A DNA stretch of 64,000 bases, from positions 42,450 to 106,449 of the forward strand of contig CAJUIV010000001.1 of the NCBI GenBank assembly GCA_910586905.1, given 5' to 3'. The position numbers and the translations under genes were made by a program. Shown piece by piece: positions 1 to 7,568 of this stretch; positions within the stretch are counted from its first letter, which is position 1, and each line of letters starts with the position of its first letter. This DNA is from an uncultured Christensenellaceae bacterium (GTDB taxonomy: Bacteria > Bacillota > Clostridia > Christensenellales > CAG-314). The notes beneath the pieces are model-generated. The model ran no database searches. It was not told the origin of the DNA and worked only from the letters and a program-made list of their open reading frames with translations.

Positions 1-164
1 GCTTGTTTTATAATCGTCTTTTTTCTGTCTTTTGACTGCAATCGCGGTCGGCGTTCGCTTCGCTCGGCTGAGGAACCGCTTCGATACGCCTCCGTATATT
101 CCATTTTTTGCTTGTTTTATAATCGTCTTTTTTCTGTCTTTTGACTGCAATCGCGGTCGGCGTT
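1..164. repeat. 55-bp direct repeat, two copies 109 bp apart
   Basis: Bases 1-55 recur as 110-164 with no mismatch that I can see. The copies are separated by a 54-base GC-richer spacer. The first copy starts at the window edge, so the repeat may continue upstream. No coding frame is evident. Its origin is unknown. Confidence 0.85.
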
Positions 165-425
165 TTGCCCTGCGAATGAGTTAATTAAGCAAGCGTTCGG
201 TTTGATTTTAAATTATATTTTTCTAATATATGCTCCGATATATTCCCGCACATTTTAAAAAGTTAACCATTTAGATATCCATTTGGGCAATTATTACAAA
301 AACATAACGTTGTGTTTCCGCTTATGCATTTAAAATCTTTTAATAGCTTGTTTATTATATCAATTTGCCCGCAACGTGTCAATTTGTTTATTTAAAAAAA
401 TTTTATCGCAATATTAAAAAAAACG

Positions 426-454
426 TTGTAAAGCGCTTCAATTTGTGCTAAACT
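426..454 (+). promoter_or_regulatory. Candidate sigma-A promoter of the exchanger-mntP operon
   Basis: A TTGTAA -35 (426-431) and a TAAACT -10 (449-454) are 17 bases apart, ending just upstream of the riboswitch aptamer. Both boxes are imperfect. The placement fits a leader transcript that begins at the aptamer. Confidence 0.45.
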
Positions 455-461
455 TACAAAG

Positions 462-588
462 TACTCGTAAGGGAGTAGTTCGCTATTTGAAATAGTTGTC
501 GCGCCTACATTATGGAGTAAACCAGGTTCGACATTAAAGAACGAGACTTATGCTGACGTTTCAGTTAGCCTAGGTTCTCGCTTTTTTT
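462..588 (+). promoter_or_regulatory. yybP-ykoY manganese riboswitch with terminator
   Basis: The family's conserved 5' element (GGGAGUAG) is at 471-478. The conserved 3' element (GAGAC) is at 543-547. P1 forms between CGUAAG (466-471) and CUUAUG (547-552). A second hairpin (about 541-581), followed by seven T, uses the same 3' P1 strand, so P1 and the terminator exclude each other. This predicts an ON switch in which Mn2+ stabilises P1 and lets transcription read into the exchanger and mntP. The downstream mntP gene is a classic member of this regulon. Boundaries were assigned by eye. Confidence 0.75.
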
Positions 589-645
589 ATTTGAACCGCT
601 TTTTTGCGCTTTTACTATTAAACAAGTTAAATAACCGAGGTACTT

Positions 646-1734
646 ATGGTAGAATTGCTGAACAAGTTGATATCGGGCTGGCACCCTGCGCTGCAAATTG
701 CAATGTACGTCGTAGGACTTGCATTGGGAACGTTTTGCCTAGTAAAATTTTGCGATATTTTTGTAGACGCTTCCAGCGCGATTGCAAAAAAGCTTAAAAT
801 ATCTCCGCTGATTATAGGGCTTACGATAGTAGCTATCGGTACGTCTCTTCCCGAACTGGCAGTTTCCGTATCCGACTCGATTGCTTGTTTAAAATCGAAC
901 GGAAACGCCAACGTCGCAATAGGAAACGTGGTAGGCTCCAACATATGCAATATATTGTTAGTTTTGGGGTTATCCGTATCGTTTACTCCCATTGCGATAA
1001 AAAAGAACGTAAGCAAAAGAGAGCTCCCTATTTTACTGGGAGCAACGGCTGTCGTCGCGCTGTTTATCGCTATGTTCGGTTTAAATTCCGCAATAAGTTT
1101 AAACGACCTTGCGGTTACGCGCTGGGAAGGCATTATTTTGGTCGCGCTGATGATAGCGTATATGACTTATCTGGTTGTTACGGCAAAAAAACATCCCGAA
1201 CAACTGGACGTCGAAAACGTTGAAGAAAACGTAGACAAGCCCGCAATGCCTCTTTGGAAAGCGATAATCCTCGTCATTGTCGGAGCTACCGGTATAATAC
1301 TGGGAGGACAATTTGTAGTGTTCGGCGCAAAAGGTCTTGCGTTAAAAGGCGCCGACGCACTTAAACTTGATGCCGACCTTGCCGAAGCGCTTGTAGGATT
1401 AACCATTGTTGCAGTAGGAACATCCCTTCCCGAATTGGTAACGAGCGTTATTGCCGCAAAAAAAGGCGAAAACGAAATCGCTCTGGGCAACGTTATAGGC
1501 AGCAATCTGTTCAATATGCTATTCGTTATGGGTATTGCCGCAACGGTTAATCCTTTAACTACGGGAAGTCAAGTTTTAATCGACGCGCTCTTTATGCTTG
1601 CCATAACCGCGCTGCTGTTTGTGTTCGGATTGAAAGGTAAGCTTAAAAGGGCTCACGGAATAACGCTGCTATGCATTTATTTTGTATACTTGACGTATCT
1701 TATTTTACGTACTGTTCTTGGGTGGAATTTTTGA
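646..1734 (+). CDS. Calcium/sodium antiporter-type cation exchanger (YrbG family)
   Basis: A 362-residue integral membrane protein with the internal duplication of the Ca2+/cation antiporter superfamily. The alpha-1 repeat shows GTSLPE near residue 65 and GNVVGSN near 93. The alpha-2 repeat shows GTSLPE near 259 and GNVIGSN near 280. These repeats line the ion-binding site in the family. A charged cytoplasmic loop (about residues 185-205) separates the halves. The start ATG has a GAGG ribosome site. It lies directly behind a manganese riboswitch and overlaps mntP by one base, so it may export Mn2+ as well as or instead of Ca2+; that specificity is an inference. Confidence 0.9.
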   Translation: MVELLNKLISGWHPALQIAMYVVGLALGTFCLVKFCDIFVDASSAIAKKLKISPLIIGLTIVAIGTSLPELAVSVSDSIACLKSNGNANVAIGNVVGSNICNILLVLGLSVSFTPIAIKKNVSKRELPILLGATAVVALFIAMFGLNSAISLNDLAVTRWEGIILVALMIAYMTYLVVTAKKHPEQLDVENVEENVDKPAMPLWKAIILVIVGATGIILGGQFVVFGAKGLALKGADALKLDADLAEALVGLTIVAVGTSLPELVTSVIAAKKGENEIALGNVIGSNLFNMLFVMGIAATVNPLTTGSQVLIDALFMLAITALLFVFGLKGKLKRAHGITLLCIYFVYLTYLILRTVLGWNF

Positions 1735-2348
1735 TGCTTAAACTTTGTTTGACAAGTTTGGGACTCGGCGTAGGACTGGCTATGGACGCATGCGCCGTTT
1801 CGATGACTAACGGACTGAACGAACCGACAATGAAAAAAAGCAAAGCCTTTTTAATCGCTTTTATGTTCGCGTTTTTTCAAGCATTTATGCCGATGATAGG
1901 CTGGTTGTGCGTTATTTTTATTGCGGAAAAGTTCGTTAAATTTTCCAATTGGATACCTTATATAGCGCTGGTATTGCTGATGATAATCGGCGGGAAAATG
2001 CTATTCGACGGCGTTAAAGACGGCAAAAACGATACAGACGATACCGAAAACGAAAATTTGCGTTTTTCGAAAAAGTTGACGTTTTGGACGTTATCACTTC
2101 AAGCCGTAGCCACTTCCATCGACGCGTTATCTACCGGATTTTCTCTTGCGGATATAGCGGGTAACAACGTCGGTCTGGCGCTGCTGTCTGTGGGAATTAT
2201 TGCCATAGTAACGTTTGCAATTTGTCTGCCGGCGATTTTTATCGGTAAAAAATTCGGAAACAAACTCGGACACAAAGCGGAAATACTCGGCGGAATAATT
2301 CTGATTGCTATCGGGCTGGAAATATTTATTACGGGCGTATTTTTTTAA
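1734..2348 (+). CDS. mntP: Manganese efflux pump MntP
   Basis: A 204-residue, six-helix membrane protein of the MntP (YebN) family, which exports Mn2+ to prevent manganese toxicity. Both family half-repeats are visible: GLAMDACAVS near residue 14 and ATSIDALSTGF in the second half. Each carries the conserved Asp. The ATG overlaps the upstream stop (ATGA) and has a GGTGG ribosome site inside the preceding gene, so the two are translationally coupled. Longer in-frame starts lie inside the exchanger gene and are unlikely. Expression should be induced by Mn2+ through the riboswitch at 462-588. Confidence 0.94.
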   Translation: MLKLCLTSLGLGVGLAMDACAVSMTNGLNEPTMKKSKAFLIAFMFAFFQAFMPMIGWLCVIFIAEKFVKFSNWIPYIALVLLMIIGGKMLFDGVKDGKNDTDDTENENLRFSKKLTFWTLSLQAVATSIDALSTGFSLADIAGNNVGLALLSVGIIAIVTFAICLPAIFIGKKFGNKLGHKAEILGGIILIAIGLEIFITGVFF

Positions 2349-2365
2349 GTAAACCGTTATACCGA

Positions 2366-2412
2366 AACAACGGGAAGAAAATCATCTGATTTTCTTCCCG
2401 TTGTTTTTTTCT
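2366..2412. terminator. Terminator after mntP
   Basis: A near-perfect hairpin with a stem of about 19 bp has its arms at 2366-2384 and 2387-2405 and is followed by seven T on the plus strand. It sits between convergent genes and mainly serves mntP. Confidence 0.85.
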
Positions 2413-2417
2413 GAAAA

Positions 2418-3689
2418 TTATTTCGATTCTCGCTTGTTGCGCACCGCTTTACGGATAAGTTCGAAAACGGTTATTCCTATACCAATCAAAATGTATATGT
2501 AGTAAGTAAAAAATCTCCAAGTGAACACAACCCAAAATACTACGGACGTTGCAAGCGCTCTGAACACCAACACGATAACGTTTTCCAAAACGCCGCTGTT
2601 GCCGGGAGTAGGTACTATCGACACGCTCATAGAAGCGTACGCGTTCAGCGTCATTATGGCGAACATCGTTGCGGCGCCTATTTCTACCGCACCGTCGGCA
2701 AAAGCCACCAAAATAAAATACGGGAACGACCACGTAAAAAATTCGCTGGCCAGACATACGAGCATAAGTAATATAAACTGTACGGGCTTATGCGACATTA
2801 CTATAAACGACGAACGGAAATCTTTAACCGCAGAATAAGCGCTGTTTATCCATTTTTGTTTTCGGCGCAAAATTTTTATTTTGCGTTGCAGTTGAGCTTC
2901 GCCCGTTCTTTTTTCCTTCCTTTTTGCAAACGACCAAGAAATTTTGGTAACGATATTGATAAAAAACAGCAAAATTTTATTTGTGATTTTAGGAAATATC
3001 GCAAAGAAAATTATAAAAAACGGCAATAACGCGTTTATGACCCAACCTATCCATCCGGCGATCATAAAAAACTGCTGTTGTCCCGCGTCGACATATTGCT
3101 GTAAAGCTCCGCGGTTAAAAGTCATAAGCAAAAAACAAAGCAACAGCCAACATATCATTTGCGCAAAGTATTTTATCATAACTATTGCGCTGGATACGCC
3201 CGCACTATGACCTTTTTTATGCAGATACAAAATTTGCATGGGCTGCCCGCCGGAACCGAAAGGCGTTATATTATCGTAGTATTTTCCCAAAAAAGAAACT
3301 TTTATGCTGCTTAAAGGTTTGAATAAGCCCGTTGTAGCGTGCGTAACTACCAAATATTTTACGCTGTCGAGAACCAGCATTCCAACTAGTACGGCAACCG
3401 AAATAAGCGTATACTTTACATCCAAATTAGCTAATATGTCGCCTAGCGAACGAATTTCAGTTTCGCCGACGGACGTTGCCAACTTTACCATAAAGAATAT
3501 GCCCAGTCCGATTATCAAAAGAAGAACAAGCATACTCACCCAACCGTGTTTCTTTTTGGGAGGTTCTTGTACTTGATTTGTAAAATTTTGCAAAGCGGCG
3601 TCTACTTTTTGTTTTTTTACGGATTTGATTTGTTTGTTTTTTTCCGCATCGCTTTGTACTTCGTTTTCGGGATTTGATTTATTGCGCAT
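2418..3689 (-). CDS. Lysylphosphatidylglycerol synthase TM-region / UPF0104 flippase-like membrane protein
   Basis: A 423-residue protein with a Lys-rich cytoplasmic N-terminus (about 45 residues) and roughly eight hydrophobic helices. The pattern fits the flippase-like family (AglD2/YbhN, UPF0104). The segment GKYYDNITPFGSGGQPMQ near residue 135 and the late PTPGNSG motif are typical of that family. Only the membrane half of MprF is present; there is no aminoacyl-transferase domain. The likely role is lipid or lipid-linked substrate handling in the membrane, but the substrate is unknown. The ATG follows AGGA. Confidence 0.8.
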   Translation of the reverse strand: MRNKSNPENEVQSDAEKNKQIKSVKKQKVDAALQNFTNQVQEPPKKKHGWVSMLVLLLIIGLGIFFMVKLATSVGETEIRSLGDILANLDVKYTLISVAVLVGMLVLDSVKYLVVTHATTGLFKPLSSIKVSFLGKYYDNITPFGSGGQPMQILYLHKKGHSAGVSSAIVMIKYFAQMICWLLLCFLLMTFNRGALQQYVDAGQQQFFMIAGWIGWVINALLPFFIIFFAIFPKITNKILLFFINIVTKISWSFAKRKEKRTGEAQLQRKIKILRRKQKWINSAYSAVKDFRSSFIVMSHKPVQFILLMLVCLASEFFTWSFPYFILVAFADGAVEIGAATMFAIMTLNAYASMSVSIVPTPGNSGVLENVIVLVFRALATSVVFWVVFTWRFFTYYIYILIGIGITVFELIRKAVRNKRESK

Positions 3690-4249
3690 TATTTTTTCCT
3701 GTTTCGGTTTAGCCGTTATATTAAATTGGCGTAAGGTTGTTACGCTTATTTAAAATCTGCGTTGTGTTTTATTGTATCATACTATTACTATCAAGGCAAG
3801 ATATAGCTGAAAATATTACACCGAAAGAATATAATTTTTAAAATAACTTTTTTTCCGCATAAATTCGATAAACGTTTCTTCATTATTCGACACATTACGC
3901 GTTTAAACAAAATACGAAGCGGCAAAAATATTAAATCGATTGACAACAAGACGTTTTTAGTGTAACATTGTAGAGCTATTTAGTATGAATTCACAATCAA
4001 TCCAGATATAATTATATGCAATTATATAGTCTGCGGTTGAATAACAACTTAAAGTTTTTATTTCGACGTCAAGTCAATCAGACGAGAATTGTAAAAAACC
4101 TTTATGGACGTTTCGGTGTAAATTCGCGCTTGTTTGTAACAATGCCGAAAGTAACGAAGATTTAAAACGCTCCGCAAAGTTCTGACAGAGCAAGAATAAT
4201 GCCGAACTTAAACGTATTCGGAGTTGTTGTATTCAAAAAAATCATATAT
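3690..4249. other. AT-rich intergenic region with one candidate promoter
   Basis: No credible coding frame is present. A plus-strand TTGACA (3940-3945), a 17-base spacer and TAACAT (3963-3968) could start the tRNA-Ser transcript, about 280 bases upstream of the tRNA. Nothing else is recognised. Confidence 0.45.
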
Positions 4250-4340
4250 GGAAGTGTATCGAAGTGGTCATAACGGCCCGCACTCGAAATGCGGTTGTCG
4301 GGTAACCGGCACGTGGGTTCGAATCCCACCGCTTCCGCCA
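4250..4340 (+). tRNA. tRNA-Ser (anticodon CGA)
   Basis: The seven-base acceptor stem pairs GGAAGTG with CGCTTCC (one G-U pair). The anticodon loop CTCGAAA between CCGCA and TGCGG gives anticodon CGA. There is a long variable arm as expected for class II tRNA-Ser, a T arm with GGTTCGAATCC, and an encoded CCA. Bases 4312-4340 plus the next two form the left copy of a 31-bp repeat that also occurs at 14977-15007. The tRNA 3' end is therefore the integration site of the adjacent element, and the tRNA stays intact after insertion. Confidence 0.96.
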
Positions 4341-4342
4341 AA
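4312..4342. other. attL: 31-bp attachment-site repeat inside tRNA-Ser
   Basis: Identical to 14977-15007 over 31 bases covering the T arm, the acceptor 3' strand and CCA. Tyrosine integrases commonly use this part of tRNA genes. The integrase gene lies about 95 bp away. Confidence 0.93.
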
Positions 4343-4394
4343 TACGCCAAAACTACGGTTTTTAATGAGATATTACGGTAGTTTGGCAAGATTT

Positions 4395-4417
4395 CCGCCC
4401 CTTTTCGGGGCGGTTTT
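4395..4417 (+). terminator. Element-borne terminator behind tRNA-Ser
   Basis: CCGCCCC pairs with GGGGCGG around a short loop and is followed by five T. It lies inside the element just past attL and would terminate the tRNA transcript, replacing the original terminator now stranded beyond attR (15013-15044). Confidence 0.8.
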
Positions 4418-4436
4418 TCTTATTTTCGGCGTAAAA

Positions 4437-5642
4437 TTAGTCGTCGTAAGTGTCAAAATAAGTGTCAAACTTGGCTGTCTCTTTCCGCTCGAAATCGGCG
4501 TTAACGTGCGTATATATGTTGAGCGTCATATCGAGCGTTGAGTGTCCGAGCCAATGCTGCACCATTTTAGCAGTTATGCCCGCTTCGGCGCAGCGCGTTG
4601 CGAACGTATGCCGTAAGCTATGTATACTAATTCCTTCAAAATTCAACTTCTTACACATTTCGACCATTTTGTGCTGATACGTTTTGCGGTCATATCGGAA
4701 AACTTTACCGGAGTTTAATTTCGCCAAAATTGCCAATGTTTGTTTGAATAACGGTATCACTCGTACCGAAGTCGCGGTTTTGGGCGTTGTCAGCTCTCCA
4801 AGCGTGTCGATAGACTTGTTAATGCTTATTGTTTTTTTGTCGAAGTCTATATCTTCATATGTTAACGCCAACGCTTCGCCCAAGCGCGTGCCTTGAAAAA
4901 GACAAAACAGGAATAAGTCGCCTTGTTTACTCTTTTTGCATTCTTCTACAAACAGCGCTTCTTCTTCTCGCGTAAGAGCTTTGGACTTCTTCTTGTCGTG
5001 CTTCGGCTTGTCTATACCGTCAAATACGTTATCCGTGAGCAGCTTGTTTTTTACTGCCTTGGTAAACGCGTCCTTGATAAACATATACATTTTCTCACGC
5101 TTGCGCGGTTTATCTATCCCATTTAAGAACGTTTGTAGTTCGAGCGCGGTTACTTTTTTCAAAGGCTTTTGCAAAATTGTCGGCGTTATCTCTCGCAAAT
5201 ATCTTTCCATTTGGTCGAAAGTACTGTGTTTCACTTTCGGCTTCTTGTACAGTTCGAGCCACTTATTGAGCCAATCGCCCAATAAAACGGACGGGGTAAC
5301 GTTCATATTGCCGTTGTTATTCTGTCTCAGGGCTTCTTTCAGCCTGTTTAGACATTCGTTTTGCGTCTTGCCGTAGACGCTGTGCTGTTTTCCGCTGTTA
5401 TCGTAGTAACGCGTCCAATATCTACCGTCCGCGCGCTTCTTTATTGTCTTGCCCTTGTATTTTCGCATTTCTTCTTCCTTCGGCAAAACGGCTGGCATTT
5501 GTTCTGACTGCGCAGTCGGACGTTTCAGCATTATTATTTTACTTTTTATTTCCTGTCGTTCTCTCTCGTTCTTTGCGAACTCGCATTTTGCTTGAAACGC
5601 TATTCGCATAATTTCGTCAATGTAGTACTCTTGTATATTCAA
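4437..5642 (-). CDS. int: Site-specific tyrosine recombinase (integrase)
   Basis: A 401-residue phage/ICE-type integrase. The N-terminus (about residues 58-105) resembles an arm-binding AP2-like domain (GRYWTRYYD). A SAM-like core-binding domain spans about 115-215, followed by the catalytic domain. Catalytic residues seen are R253 (GTRLGEA), H341 and R344 (HSLRHTF), H367 (WLGHST) and Y377 (NIYTHV). The set is complete, so it should be active. The TTG start at 5640-5642 is chosen because an AAGGAG ribosome site precedes it at good spacing. It points toward tRNA-Ser, and a double-hairpin repeat (5669-5774) lies just upstream. Confidence 0.95.
   Translation of the reverse strand: MNIQEYYIDEIMRIAFQAKCEFAKNERERQEIKSKIIMLKRPTAQSEQMPAVLPKEEEMRKYKGKTIKKRADGRYWTRYYDNSGKQHSVYGKTQNECLNRLKEALRQNNNGNMNVTPSVLLGDWLNKWLELYKKPKVKHSTFDQMERYLREITPTILQKPLKKVTALELQTFLNGIDKPRKREKMYMFIKDAFTKAVKNKLLTDNVFDGIDKPKHDKKKSKALTREEEALFVEECKKSKQGDLFLFCLFQGTRLGEALALTYEDIDFDKKTISINKSIDTLGELTTPKTATSVRVIPLFKQTLAILAKLNSGKVFRYDRKTYQHKMVEMCKKLNFEGISIHSLRHTFATRCAEAGITAKMVQHWLGHSTLDMTLNIYTHVNADFERKETAKFDTYFDTYDD
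4448..4467 (+). repeat. Candidate left integrase arm sites
   Basis: Two direct copies of AAGTGTCA (4448-4455 and 4460-4467) have a 12-base period and are embedded in the last codons of the integrase, where they encode a repeated Phe-Asp-Thr-Tyr. The same doublet with the same period occurs near the other end at 14881-14900. This suggests arm-type binding sites. Confidence 0.5.
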
Positions 5643-5668
5643 TGCTTTGCTCCTTGTAGCTTATATAC

Positions 5669-5774
5669 GAGTGAAGCTACGTTCGCAGCTGCTTCGAAAC
5701 GTGCCGGCAAATTTCACTCACGTGAGTGAGATTTGCTCATCTGAAGCGCGCGGCCCGCGCCGGATACTTCACTC
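5669..5774. repeat. Double-hairpin repeat unit a (106 bp)
   Basis: Two adjacent 51-base modules each start with GAGTGA and end with TCACTC (starts exactly 45 bases apart). They join at a perfect 16-bp palindrome, TCACTCACGTGAGTGA, at 5714-5729. The module interiors are GC-rich and partly self-complementary. The unit lies upstream of the integrase TTG start. Homologous units occur at 6878, 7470, 8446 and 13042. Confidence 0.85.
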
Positions 5775-5821
5775 TATACAAACAGCATATCACATCGAAA
5801 AGCCCAAATGCAAATTGTGTG

Positions 5822-6172
5822 TCAGCCGATTTTTACGCCTACGTTATGTAACGTTGCAAGGTTCTTGACCATCGACAGAAACGCCGTCTTGCCGTCCTTG
5901 TTCAAAGCCCGGTATACGGCAAGTATTTCGCTTTCATCGCTTGCGAGCTTCTCTCCGATAATTTCGATATTTCCCGTTCCGTAGTTCTCGCGTCCTAACA
6001 GTTCGTCGGTAGAGCAGCCGAAGAAGTCGGCAAGTTTAATTATATAACTTGCTTTTGGCTCGTGATTTCCATTTTCCCATTTGCATATTGCAGCGTCCGA
6101 TACGCCGATTTTAATACCCAACTCTATCATACTTAGGTCTTTTTGCTCGCGCAGCTCTCTAATTTTATTCAT
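5822..6172 (-). CDS. XRE/Cro-CI family repressor
   Basis: A 116-residue protein with an N-terminal helix-turn-helix (about residues 4-58; MIELGIKIGVSDAAICKWE) and the DELLG motif typical of XRE regulators, plus a short C-terminal tail that may mediate dimerisation. The ATG at 6172 follows an AAGGGGG ribosome site. It is divergent from the early genes. The intervening region holds an inverted repeat (6194-6215) beside a consensus rightward promoter, the usual layout of a lysogeny switch. It is probably the maintenance repressor of the element. It lacks an obvious LexA-type peptidase domain. Confidence 0.85.
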   Translation of the reverse strand: MNKIRELREQKDLSMIELGIKIGVSDAAICKWENGNHEPKASYIIKLADFFGCSTDELLGRENYGTGNIEIIGEKLASDESEILAVYRALNKDGKTAFLSMVKNLATLHNVGVKIG

Positions 6173-6193
6173 TTTAACCCCCTTTTTAATAAT

Positions 6194-6215
6194 TTTACTA
6201 AAAAAAGTTAGTAAA
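6194..6215. promoter_or_regulatory. Candidate repressor operator
   Basis: A perfect inverted repeat, TTTACTAA / TTAGTAAA, with a 6-base centre lies six bases upstream of the rightward -35 box and between the divergent genes. Related TTTTACT/AGTAAAA repeats recur near the right end at 14840-14876. Confidence 0.6.
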
Positions 6216-6220
6216 GAGTA

Positions 6221-6248
6221 TTGACATTTCCAAATCTTAGTGTATAAT
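6221..6248 (+). promoter_or_regulatory. Early rightward promoter of the element
   Basis: A perfect TTGACA (6221-6226) and a perfect TATAAT (6243-6248) with a 16-base spacer. It would transcribe 6309 onward. The operator-like inverted repeat directly upstream suggests repressor control. Confidence 0.8.
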
Positions 6249-6308
6249 GTATGCGTCATTAACTTTTGGAAGCAAATTAACTTATCTAAGCAAAAGGAAC
6301 GCAACACA

Positions 6309-6575
6309 ATGGGACGATTGGTTCTTACACGGTTTAACAGATTAACTTGGAAAGCCGAGCAGCTTACCATAGACAACGTCGAACTGGAAGCGCAGTACGT
6401 AGACGACTTCGGCAGATACACGACTATTATCAAGCTTAAACGCGACAACCCTAATTGCCTGCAAAAAAGCTATGCAATTACCGAAATTGTCGACCAACGG
6501 CTTGTTGAAGGTATCCACTACAACCAAGCCGAAGCAGTCAAAAAGAGAGTTAGGGCAGGAAAATTGAAACTATAA
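6309..6575 (+). CDS. Small early protein of the element, unknown
   Basis: An 88-residue soluble, basic protein with no membrane segment and no motif I recognise. It is the first gene behind the early promoter, which is where elements often place an excisionase, antirepressor or ssDNA-binding protein. No specific function can be claimed. The ATG at 6309 follows AAAAGGAA. It is 20 bases upstream of the HTH gene and probably co-transcribed. Confidence 0.7.
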   Translation: MGRLVLTRFNRLTWKAEQLTIDNVELEAQYVDDFGRYTTIIKLKRDNPNCLQKSYAITEIVDQRLVEGIHYNQAEAVKKRVRAGKLKL

Positions 6576-6595
6576 ACTTACAAGGGGGTGGAACT

Positions 6596-6883
6596 ATGAA
6601 CACGCAATACTTACAGCTTGCTATCGACGGGATAGCGGAAAACAAGGACTTTAACGACGCGCTCGGTATTCCGACGCGGGAAATCAAGCGGGTAAAGTTA
6701 GCGGAATTTATCCGCTACAAGCTGCAAACGAACAAGCGCGGCTTTGCCCGCGTCGCGGGCGTAAGCCCTGCTACCGTTACCAAGTGGCTGTACTCCGACA
6801 CCGAGCCGGGCATAGAAATGTTCAAGAAATTGGCGCGGCGGTTCGGCTTGTCGTTGGACGAAGTTTACAATCTGTTCGAGTGA
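6596..6883 (+). CDS. Small HTH DNA-binding protein of the element
   Basis: A 95-residue protein. Residues about 33-90 form an XRE-like helix-turn-helix (AGVSPATVTKWLYSD, then LARRFGLSLDEVYNLF). An AAGGGGGTG ribosome site precedes the ATG. It is probably a second regulator (Cro-like or late activator) encoded opposite the repressor. Its stop codon forms part of the first GAGTGA of repeat unit b, so the gene abuts or overlaps the repeat. Confidence 0.85.
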   Translation: MNTQYLQLAIDGIAENKDFNDALGIPTREIKRVKLAEFIRYKLQTNKRGFARVAGVSPATVTKWLYSDTEPGIEMFKKLARRFGLSLDEVYNLFE

Positions 6884-6994
6884 AGTGTCCGGCGATCTCC
6901 CGGCGAATCGGAAAGGCAAATATCACTCACGTGAGTGAACTACACCGTTGGAGCCTGCGCCGATGGCGAAGCCAACGGCAACGAATTATCACAC
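6878..6994. repeat. Double-hairpin repeat unit b (117 bp)
   Basis: GAGTGA at 6878, the central perfect palindrome at 6923-6938, and a terminal TCACAC at 6989. The first module has the 45-base period and the second has 56. The second module contains a 7-bp stem, CCGTTGG/CCAACGG, around an inner hairpin. It overlaps the stop codon of the HTH gene and ends at the AAGGAG ribosome site of the next gene. Confidence 0.85.
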
Positions 6995-7008
6995 AAGGAG
7001 ACCAAACT

Positions 7009-7497
7009 ATGCAAATCAAAGAAAGCGAATTTACTTACTACAAGTACCGCAACATTACCGTTGTAAGCAACACGGAAAGCGGACTGTTTGCCGTTCAGTA
7101 CGGCGACGACAGCAAGATACCCGAAGCCAAGTTCGAGCAGGATACGCACGACTGGCGGTTTATGGACAAGGGCGATACCTACACGATACGCATACCCAAG
7201 CCCGAACAGCGCAAGGTGCAGCGGACGATTGTAGTTATACGTACGTCCGCTGCACCACTAAGAAGTTACCTACGCCGATGCGCTCGGCTGCGAACATACG
7301 GCAGTAAAAAGTATGACCGCCGTACACGCGTTTTTAGACCCGTTATGGTCGCGAGGACTAGACTAATGACGAGCAATAAAAGCAAAAAAATCAGCCTGTT
7401 TACTTATGTAAAGCACGGCGAAGTTTACATCAAGCAGCCTATTACTCTATTCGATTTAATAGCTCGTTTGAGTGAAAAAACGTTCGCAGGCCAATAG
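7009..7497 (+). CDS. Unknown element protein; open frame probably contains a frameshift
   Basis: The ATG at 7009 follows AAGGAG. The open frame gives 162 residues, but from about residue 85 the sequence becomes Arg-rich and looks like an out-of-frame translation. Skipping one base near 7261 gives a natural-looking tail (ADALGCEHTAVKS..., ending TAA at 7364-7366). That stop overlaps an ATG at 7366, which has its own GAGG site. I therefore suspect two genes: an interrupted gene of about 118 codons (7009-7366) and a 43-residue gene (7366-7497). No family is recognised. Confidence 0.5.
   Translation: MQIKESEFTYYKYRNITVVSNTESGLFAVQYGDDSKIPEAKFEQDTHDWRFMDKGDTYTIRIPKPEQRKVQRTIVVIRTSAAPLRSYLRRCARLRTYGSKKYDRRTRVFRPVMVARTRLMTSNKSKKISLFTYVKHGEVYIKQPITLFDLIARLSEKTFAGQ
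7366..7497 (+). CDS. Possible separate 43-residue protein
   Basis: An ATG at 7366 in the same frame as the longer open frame is preceded by GAGGA and overlaps the TAA of the alternative frame (TAATG). The product begins MTSNKSKKISLFTYVKHGEV and has no recognisable domain. This is an alternative reading of the end of the 7009 gene, supported by the coupling-like overlap. Its last codons run into repeat unit c. Confidence 0.4.
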   Translation: MTSNKSKKISLFTYVKHGEVYIKQPITLFDLIARLSEKTFAGQ

Positions 7498-7530
7498 ATA
7501 CGTACAGTTAAAACTCACTCACACGAGTGA
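7470..7530. repeat. Partial double-hairpin repeat unit c
   Basis: GAGTGA at 7470, TCACTC exactly 45 bases later at 7515, and the second GAGTGA at 7525. The central site is the imperfect TCACTCACACGAGTGA. No terminal TCACTC follows, but a CGGCGTTG/CAACGTCG hairpin lies where the second module should be. It sits between the small gene and the replication gene. Confidence 0.7.
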
Positions 7531-7568
7531 AAAGCGGCGTTGGACAACGTCGCCGACAAAGAGAGATT

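Noticed and set aside
4162..4389. A minus-strand open frame with AEAVGFEPT over tRNA-Ser
   Set aside because: It is the antisense of the tRNA T arm and acceptor stem, a well-known spurious protein pattern.
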